Assembly: GCA_036794395.1 (NCBI GenBank)
Contig: DAIRGS010000073.1
Span: 1 to 25,231 of the forward strand
DNA: 25,231 nucleotides
Source of the DNA: DASXMX01 sp036794395
Lineage (GTDB): Bacteria; Planctomycetota; Phycisphaerae; Tepidisphaerales; Tepidisphaeraceae
Direction of reading: 5' to 3'
Shown: positions 20,997-25,231 of the stretch, one piece after another
Position numbering within the stretch: position 1 is the stretch's first letter
Layout of the letters: every line of letters starts with the position of its first letter
Notes under the pieces: model-generated
Databases searched by the model: none
What the model was told of the DNA's origin: nothing
What the model saw: the letters and a program-made list of their open reading frames with translations, nothing else
Made by a program: the position numbers and the translations under genes

Positions 20997-23494
20997 ACAC
21001 AGTAACAACGAAGAACAAATCCGTTGAGACAGCCGAGCGGTTTTTGAAAGCATGGGACGGTGACGATGCGCCCGGATACATCGCCATCAGTTACCCGAAA
21101 GGCAAAGACTTTCACACAGAATTCTTTGCCAGCAATCTGGACGCGGCGGCGCGGGCGGTGGAGTTGTCCCAGCAGTATGACGTGTGGCATAGTTGCGGAC
21201 GGCGGGAGCGTGTGATTGAAGACGGCGGACGCGGCGGCACTGAAGACGTGATTTCCATCGGATGCTTTTGGGGAGAGATCGATTATTCCCACGCGGTACA
21301 TAAGAAAAGCGAGCGGTTGCCGCACAGTCGGGAGGCCGCATTAGAACTACTCCGCGAATTCCCTGTTCCGCCTTCGATGGTCTACCACACCGGGCACGGG
21401 ATTCAATTTTGTTGGTTGTTTCGCGAGCCGTGGACCTTCGACAATGAAGCCGATCGGATTCGCGCCCAGGCCTTGCTCAACAGGCTCAAGGCGACGTTTG
21501 CACGCCTGGCCGATGCGCATGGTTACAAGCTCGATGCTGTGGCGGATCTGGCCCGCGTGCTGCGCGTGGTGGGAACATACAACCGAAAAGAACCCACCAC
21601 CGTGCTCCCGGTGGAGTACATCGAATTCAGTCCCGACCTGCGATACGACCCCAGCGAAATCGAAGAATACCTCGTCACCATCGAACCCAAAGAACGAGCA
21701 AGCATCGCGGCGGGCAGTGGACTTGATGCTGATGATGCGACATTGATTGACCGCGCGAAGTCCGCCGGCAACGGCACGCGGTTCAAATCACTGTGGGATG
21801 GCAGCACGGGCGGCCATGGCAGCGATGCCAGCGCTGCGGACCTGGCGCTATGCAACATGCTGGCGTTTTGGACCGGGCCCGACACCACGAAGATTGACCG
21901 GCTCTTTCGTAGGTCGGGATTGATGCGGGACAAGTGGGACGTCGTGCATTCATCCACCGGCGATACCTATGGGGCAATGACGATCTCGGTAGCACTGGAC
22001 GGGCGCACCGAGTTTTATGACCCGAACCGCAATGGAAAAGCTAAAGCGAAACTTGCAGATCCGGTGGACCGCATGGGGTCGCAACCCGCCCAGGCTGCCA
22101 GCTTCGTTCTGACCGATGCCGGAAATGGTGAGCGGTTGTTTCACCGACACGGGGACAAACTACGGTTCGTCGCCTTGTGGAAAAAGCCGATCTGTTACAC
22201 CGGAAGTTATTGGGCGGTGGATGAAACTTCCGCCGTGGATCGCCTGGCGTTGGAAACGATCCGGGCATTGAAGGCTGAGGGGGCGCGTCTCGCACAGTCC
22301 GAAGATGATGAGCAGCACTTGCTTGGCCTGAAGTATCAGAAGCACGCGCATGCATGCGAGGCGACGAAGAAAAAGCGGGATATGGTTGGCGAGGCGTCCA
22401 AGGTTAAGGGCGCGATGATCATGCCCGACCGGCTGGACGCCGATCCGTGGTTACTCAACGTCAAGAACGGCACCATTGACCTGCGCACGGCGGAACTGCG
22501 CCCACACAACCGATTGGATTACATCACGAAGATTTGCCCGGTTGAGTATGACGAGTTCGCCAAGTGCCCAACCTTCGAGGCATTTCTCAAGGCAGTGTTC
22601 GCGAACAAGCCCAGGCTCATTTCGTTCGTTCGCCGGGCGATCGGCTACACGCTGACGGGAATTGCCACCGAGCGCGCGATGTTCTTCCACTACGGCATCG
22701 GCGCTAACGGCAAAAGTACCTTGCTGGGCGTCGTACGTGAGTTGATGGGGGATTACTCCACACAAACGGCCGCCGACACGCTGATGGCCAAACGCAATGA
22801 AGGAATTCCCAACGATATCGCCCGGCTCAAGGGCGCTCGATATGTCTCAGCGGTTGAAACTGATGAGGGGAGGTATCTGGCCGAGGGGTTGATAAAGAGA
22901 ATGACGGGGGGCGAGGACGTGCTTACTGGGCGGTTCTTACACGCTGAATTCTTCGACTTCAAACCCGAATTCAAGCTGCACCTGGCCACAAATTACAAGC
23001 CCATGATCCGGGGCACTGACCCGGCGATTTGGGACCGAGTGAAGTTGATCCCCTACGACGTTCGGTTTTTCGATGACCGCGAAGAGGCGCTGAAGCAATG
23101 CGGAGATCCAACCCGCGTGAAGGATAAGGATCTGCCGGCCAAGCTCCGTGATGAGTTGCCGGGCATCCTGGCGTGGGCGGTGGCGGGGTGTATCGAATGG
23201 CAGGCGGAGGGACTGGGCGCGACGCCGGAAGTTGTAAAAGCAACGAAAGCATATCGCGAAGAAATGGACCGGCTCGGCGACTGGATCGATGAACGTTGCG
23301 AGGTCGGAAGCGAGTGCTCCGCTTTTTCGTCCGAACTGTTCGGAAACTACCAAAAATGGGCTGAAACCAACGGGGAAAAGCCCATGAATCAGACCGCTTT
23401 TGGGCGTCAATTAACGGTTCGCGGGCATGCAACTGTTCGGGATGGTAACTACGGACGAAAGCAGAGGATAGGAATCGCCTTGAAGAACGTCTGA
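20993..23494 (+). CDS. Primase-polymerase fused to D5/P4-type SF3 helicase
   Basis: This 833-aa replication protein probably primes and unwinds the element's DNA. The N-terminal archaeo-eukaryotic primase-like domain shows an acidic motif GEIDYSH (Glu95, Asp97), a YHTGHGIQFCW motif (131-141) and DLARVLRVVGTYNRK (185-199). A D5_N-type region covers about 400-540. The SF3 helicase has Walker A GIGANGKST (568-576), then a Walker-B-like ARYVSAVETDEG and the sensor segment LHLATNYKP. The C-terminal winged-helix region (DWIDERCEVG to GIAL) resembles origin-binding ends of P4-type primases. The GTG start overlaps the preceding stop (GTGA), and the purine-rich GGGGGGAAG upstream could act as SD. ACTGTTC-type repeats begin inside its 3' end. 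Confidence 0.93.
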   Translation: MNTVTTKNKSVETAERFLKAWDGDDAPGYIAISYPKGKDFHTEFFASNLDAAARAVELSQQYDVWHSCGRRERVIEDGGRGGTEDVISIGCFWGEIDYSHAVHKKSERLPHSREAALELLREFPVPPSMVYHTGHGIQFCWLFREPWTFDNEADRIRAQALLNRLKATFARLADAHGYKLDAVADLARVLRVVGTYNRKEPTTVLPVEYIEFSPDLRYDPSEIEEYLVTIEPKERASIAAGSGLDADDATLIDRAKSAGNGTRFKSLWDGSTGGHGSDASAADLALCNMLAFWTGPDTTKIDRLFRRSGLMRDKWDVVHSSTGDTYGAMTISVALDGRTEFYDPNRNGKAKAKLADPVDRMGSQPAQAASFVLTDAGNGERLFHRHGDKLRFVALWKKPICYTGSYWAVDETSAVDRLALETIRALKAEGARLAQSEDDEQHLLGLKYQKHAHACEATKKKRDMVGEASKVKGAMIMPDRLDADPWLLNVKNGTIDLRTAELRPHNRLDYITKICPVEYDEFAKCPTFEAFLKAVFANKPRLISFVRRAIGYTLTGIATERAMFFHYGIGANGKSTLLGVVRELMGDYSTQTAADTLMAKRNEGIPNDIARLKGARYVSAVETDEGRYLAEGLIKRMTGGEDVLTGRFLHAEFFDFKPEFKLHLATNYKPMIRGTDPAIWDRVKLIPYDVRFFDDREEALKQCGDPTRVKDKDLPAKLRDELPGILAWAVAGCIEWQAEGLGATPEVVKATKAYREEMDRLGDWIDERCEVGSECSAFSSELFGNYQKWAETNGEKPMNQTAFGRQLTVRGHATVRDGNYGRKQRIGIALKNV

Positions 23495-23600
23495 ATAGTT
23501 CCGAACCGAGGTTCCGGGTCTCTCTCGTGAGGAATTCTGTTTTGGGACTTTACTAGGAAAAACTGTTCAGAACTGTTCGGACTGTTCGGGATAACTGTGG
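23331..23600 (+). repeat. ACTGTTC iteron-like cluster, candidate origin or operator
   Basis: ACTGTTC occurs at 23335, 23432, 23562, 23572 and 23581, all in the same orientation. The last three are spaced 10 and 9 bases apart, and a shortened ACTGT follows at 23595. The first copy is embedded in the palindrome CCGAAC-T-GTTCGG (23331-23343). The 111-base gap after the primase stop holds the dense part. Origins of P4-type elements carry iterons bound by the primase-helicase, which suggests a similar role. Regulation of the downstream genes is the alternative. Confidence 0.6.
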
Positions 23601-23605
23601 TTGTA

Positions 23606-23791
23606 ATGACGAAATACACCATCCAACTTCGACCAGCGCCGTCGTGCCGAGTGCCCGACGACGTGGCGCTGCGCAAGGTGCTGAAGGCACTGTTAAGACA
23701 GTATGGGCTTGTTGCTGTTGACGTGCGAGAAATCGCGGCAGACGTGACGGACGGAGCATCGGGCGACATTGTGGAGACAAGCAATGAGTGA
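23606..23791 (+). CDS. Small hypothetical protein
   Basis: This 61-aa frame (MTKYTIQLRPAPSCRVPDD, then LRKVLKALLRQYGLVAVDVREI) is predicted to be alpha/beta and starts right after the iteron cluster. No SD is obvious. Its stop overlaps the next ATG by 8 bp. I know no family, but similar small proteins with a 'LRrlLKalLRryGLr' helix occur next to phage and plasmid replication genes (from memory). Confidence 0.6.
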   Translation: MTKYTIQLRPAPSCRVPDDVALRKVLKALLRQYGLVAVDVREIAADVTDGASGDIVETSNE

Positions 23792-24287
23792 CATTGAGCA
23801 AGGCGGAGCGCCTACGCCACAGGCGATTGTTGCCAAAGTATCGCGTCCCGGCAAAGGCGGGATCTGCCTCCCCATCCACGGACAGATCAAGCCTGGCGAG
23901 GTTCGCAACACTAAGGGTAGTCGGCCGGCAGGTGCCACCATCCGCGATTGGATCAACGTCATGCAAACCTGGCCTACGCATCGCGTGCAGGCGGTGCTCA
24001 AGAGCAGCAAGGCGTCTGTAGCCAAGAAGACAGCGGCACGTCGATGGTTCCGCGCCCAGGCCGGCGGCAAGAACGCTGCGGGCAATCCCGTTGGCGGGGA
24101 TGACGCCGACAGGATCATGGATCGCACGATTGGACGGCCAACGCAGGAGATCGAATTCTCTGGTGATGTGTCTGAGCAGATTAAGGACGCGATGGTGATG
24201 CTCAGCCAAGATCAACTCGATGCGATTCGCCGGATCATATCACCAGTGACGCAACCGACAGTTTTGATTGAGCAAAGGTCGGGCTAG
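23784..24287 (+). CDS. Hypothetical protein, possible small-terminase/DUF5681-like
   Basis: This 167-aa protein overlaps the previous gene. The middle is basic (VLKSSKASVAKKTAARRWFR), followed by GGKNAAGNPVGGDDADRIMDRTIGRPTQ, which resembles the 'A..r.ldr..GkP.q' pattern seen in DUF5681-like and phage DNA-packaging-associated proteins. A helical segment LSQDQLDAIRRIIS follows. The match is loose. A DNA-binding or packaging role would fit a satellite but is not shown. It is the last confident plus-strand gene in view. Confidence 0.65.
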   Translation: MSDIEQGGAPTPQAIVAKVSRPGKGGICLPIHGQIKPGEVRNTKGSRPAGATIRDWINVMQTWPTHRVQAVLKSSKASVAKKTAARRWFRAQAGGKNAAGNPVGGDDADRIMDRTIGRPTQEIEFSGDVSEQIKDAMVMLSQDQLDAIRRIISPVTQPTVLIEQRSG

Positions 24288-24481
24288 TTTTCGTCGGTAT
24301 CGTGCCAAGCTCCGCCCTGCTTGAGAAGTTCTTTGAGCTGTTTGAAACGCTCTGGCATTAATCGGGTGAGGTCAATTCCGAATGGAGCAAGCGAGGTTTG
24401 GTTGCCCGTAAGCATGAACTCTCGAACGCCAGCCGCAATAACGACCAATTCGTCATTGGAGTAGTTCATGTGCGACACCAT
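24284..24481 (-). CDS. Small hypothetical protein on the opposite strand
   Basis: This 65-aa frame (MVSHMNYSNDELVVIAAGVREFML, then FGIDLTRLMPERFKQLKELLKQ) is compositionally protein-like, with two amphipathic helices. It converges on the preceding gene and overlaps it by 4 bp. ATGs at 24481 and 24469 are possible and neither has a clear SD. I recognise no family. Confidence 0.45.
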   Translation of the reverse strand: MVSHMNYSNDELVVIAAGVREFMLTGNQTSLAPFGIDLTRLMPERFKQLKELLKQGGAWHDTDEN

Positions 24482-25231
24482 ACATCTGGCAGCGCCGGAT
24501 TAATAGAGGAACGCGAGTAACCTTCGGCTTTGTGAACCGATGCCTTAGTACACAAATGCTTGATTTATATGGACTTGTACGACACAACCGCCAGCAGTGC
24601 AACCCAGGTGCAACCTCACCGATGCGAGCACGCCCATGACACCACCTCACCGGAACCAATGATACCGGCACTGGCGGCGCGCAGCGCCAACCGCTCAGCG
24701 TCATGGCGGCGCAGGCCCAACGTGACCAGCGCACCAACAGCAACAGCATCGACGCGCGGTGCGATCGTCGGCCTTTCCGGCCCGCTAAGCGGCGTGTTGG
24801 GGGGGTTGAAACGGAGTCGGCATGGAGAACGTCACTGGGCACGATATCAAAGGTGCGTTGGTCAGGGGGTATGGGGTGAGCGTGAGTTTCACTGAGATCC
24901 TTCCGGTGAGAGTCGTATCTTATCATCGGAAGATTGAGCCAGCAACTACAAAAGTCGTTGTAAATAATAGACTTACGCCAGATACACCCCCGCCCTGGTT
25001 TGAAATTGAATCCCCGAGCACCTCCTTTTTTAGGGGCGGTATCCACCTGCCTCCCAACCGGAGCACACCACGTCCCCATCCCCCTTACAAGTTTGTAATC
25101 CCATGTACAATAGTCAATCATTTTCCAATTTCGAGCCGATTTCCCGCGTCGGGAGCGCCAACCCTCTCACGGTCCGACTGCTAGTGCTTTGTCACGCCTT
25201 TGATTTGGGGTAATCTTCGGTGGCGGTCAAG
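24482..25231. other. Region with no confident gene at the right end
   Basis: Open frames exist on both strands, but none looks clearly coding. A plus-strand frame at 24822-25184 has GGAG five bases before its ATG and reads plausibly for about 50 residues, then becomes Pro-rich and improbable. A plus-strand frame across about 24645-24860 encodes Thr/Arg/Gln-rich sequence. A minus-strand frame at 24453-25121 is Cys/Trp/Arg-rich and looks like noise. This could be a cargo region, a degenerate gene or an intergenic region of the element. Confidence 0.4.

Larger units (their letters stand above)
18474..25231. mobile_element. Integrated mobile element, P4/PICI-like satellite candidate (right end not seen)
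   Basis: The evidence is a tRNA fragment at the left edge, a tyrosine integrase, MerR-like and AlpA-like HTH genes, a primase-polymerase with SF3 helicase, iteron-like repeats and a run of overlapping small genes. No portal, capsid, tail or large terminase gene is visible, which favours a satellite or replicative integrative element over a full prophage. The end is not in the window, because no second copy of the att sequence appears before 25231. More phage genes could follow. Confidence 0.7.

Noticed and set aside
23331..23600. CRISPR array
   Set aside because: The repeats are 7-10 bp and directly phased at 9-10 bp, with no spacer structure or cas genes. They fit iterons better.
24453..25121. 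A 222-residue minus-strand frame at the right end
   Set aside because: Cys/Trp/Arg-rich composition, no SD, no recognisable motif, and overlap with the better-looking gene at 24284-24481.

Overview
The window (about 25 kb, GC-rich) looks like a chromosomal segment of a Planctomycetota bacterium, probably a Phycisphaerae-like lineage. Three things suggest this. There is a short ORF ending in a PEP-CTERM-like tail (PLPSS, a hydrophobic stretch, RFSRRQK). A FGE-like lipoprotein, a TolB-type propeller and MBOAT/SGNH acyl-transfer genes sit in one operon. Repeat families commonly seen scattered in intergenic DNA of soil bacteria are present. The taxonomic call is inference, because no rRNA or marker phylogeny is available. 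The sequence is a scaffold with a 10-N gap at 12726-12735.

Layout, left to right. Positions 1-2227 hold an unrecognised polytopic membrane protein flanked by repeat-rich intergenic DNA. Positions 2228-6391 hold a YajQ-family protein, converging on a two-gene operon that encodes a PilP/GspC-like lipoprotein and a long secretin with five N1-like modules and an Asn/Gln-rich insert. Positions 6392-9591 hold ftsH, an FmdB-type zinc ribbon, tRNA-Gly(TCC) and tRNA-Met(CAT). Positions 9623-14669 form a tightly packed minus-strand operon: TolB-like propeller, FGE-domain lipoprotein, AlgI-like MBOAT acyltransferase and SGNH/AlgJ-like protein. I read it as a cell-surface O-acylation module. The FGE gene is damaged by the gap, which is flanked by a 57-bp imperfect duplicate. 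Collapsing the duplicate restores an uninterrupted 299-codon frame. Positions 14788-17346 hold two divergent exported alpha/beta hydrolases and a strong terminator. Positions 17368-18443 hold a 5'-truncated PEP-CTERM remnant abutting yqgE/algH.

From about 18474 to at least 24481 lies an integrated mobile element. Its left boundary is a 3' fragment of a tRNA-Arg(TCG) gene, from the anticodon loop to the discriminator base. Then follow putative integrase arm repeats, a P4-type tyrosine integrase, a near-consensus promoter with a repeated operator-like motif, and a MerR-like HTH gene overlapping an AlpA/excisionase-like HTH gene. After a hairpin come two small genes and a large primase-polymerase/D5-type SF3 helicase. 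An iteron-like cluster of ACTGTTC repeats begins in the helicase 3' end and continues beyond it. The last genes are small and include one weakly resembling phage DNA-packaging or DUF5681-like proteins. No capsid, tail, portal or large terminase gene is visible. The gene order (int, HTH, AlpA, primase-helicase, iterons, possible terS-like gene) resembles phage satellites such as P4 and PICIs. This candidate planctomycete satellite is the most interesting object in the window. Its right end and the second att copy are not in view.
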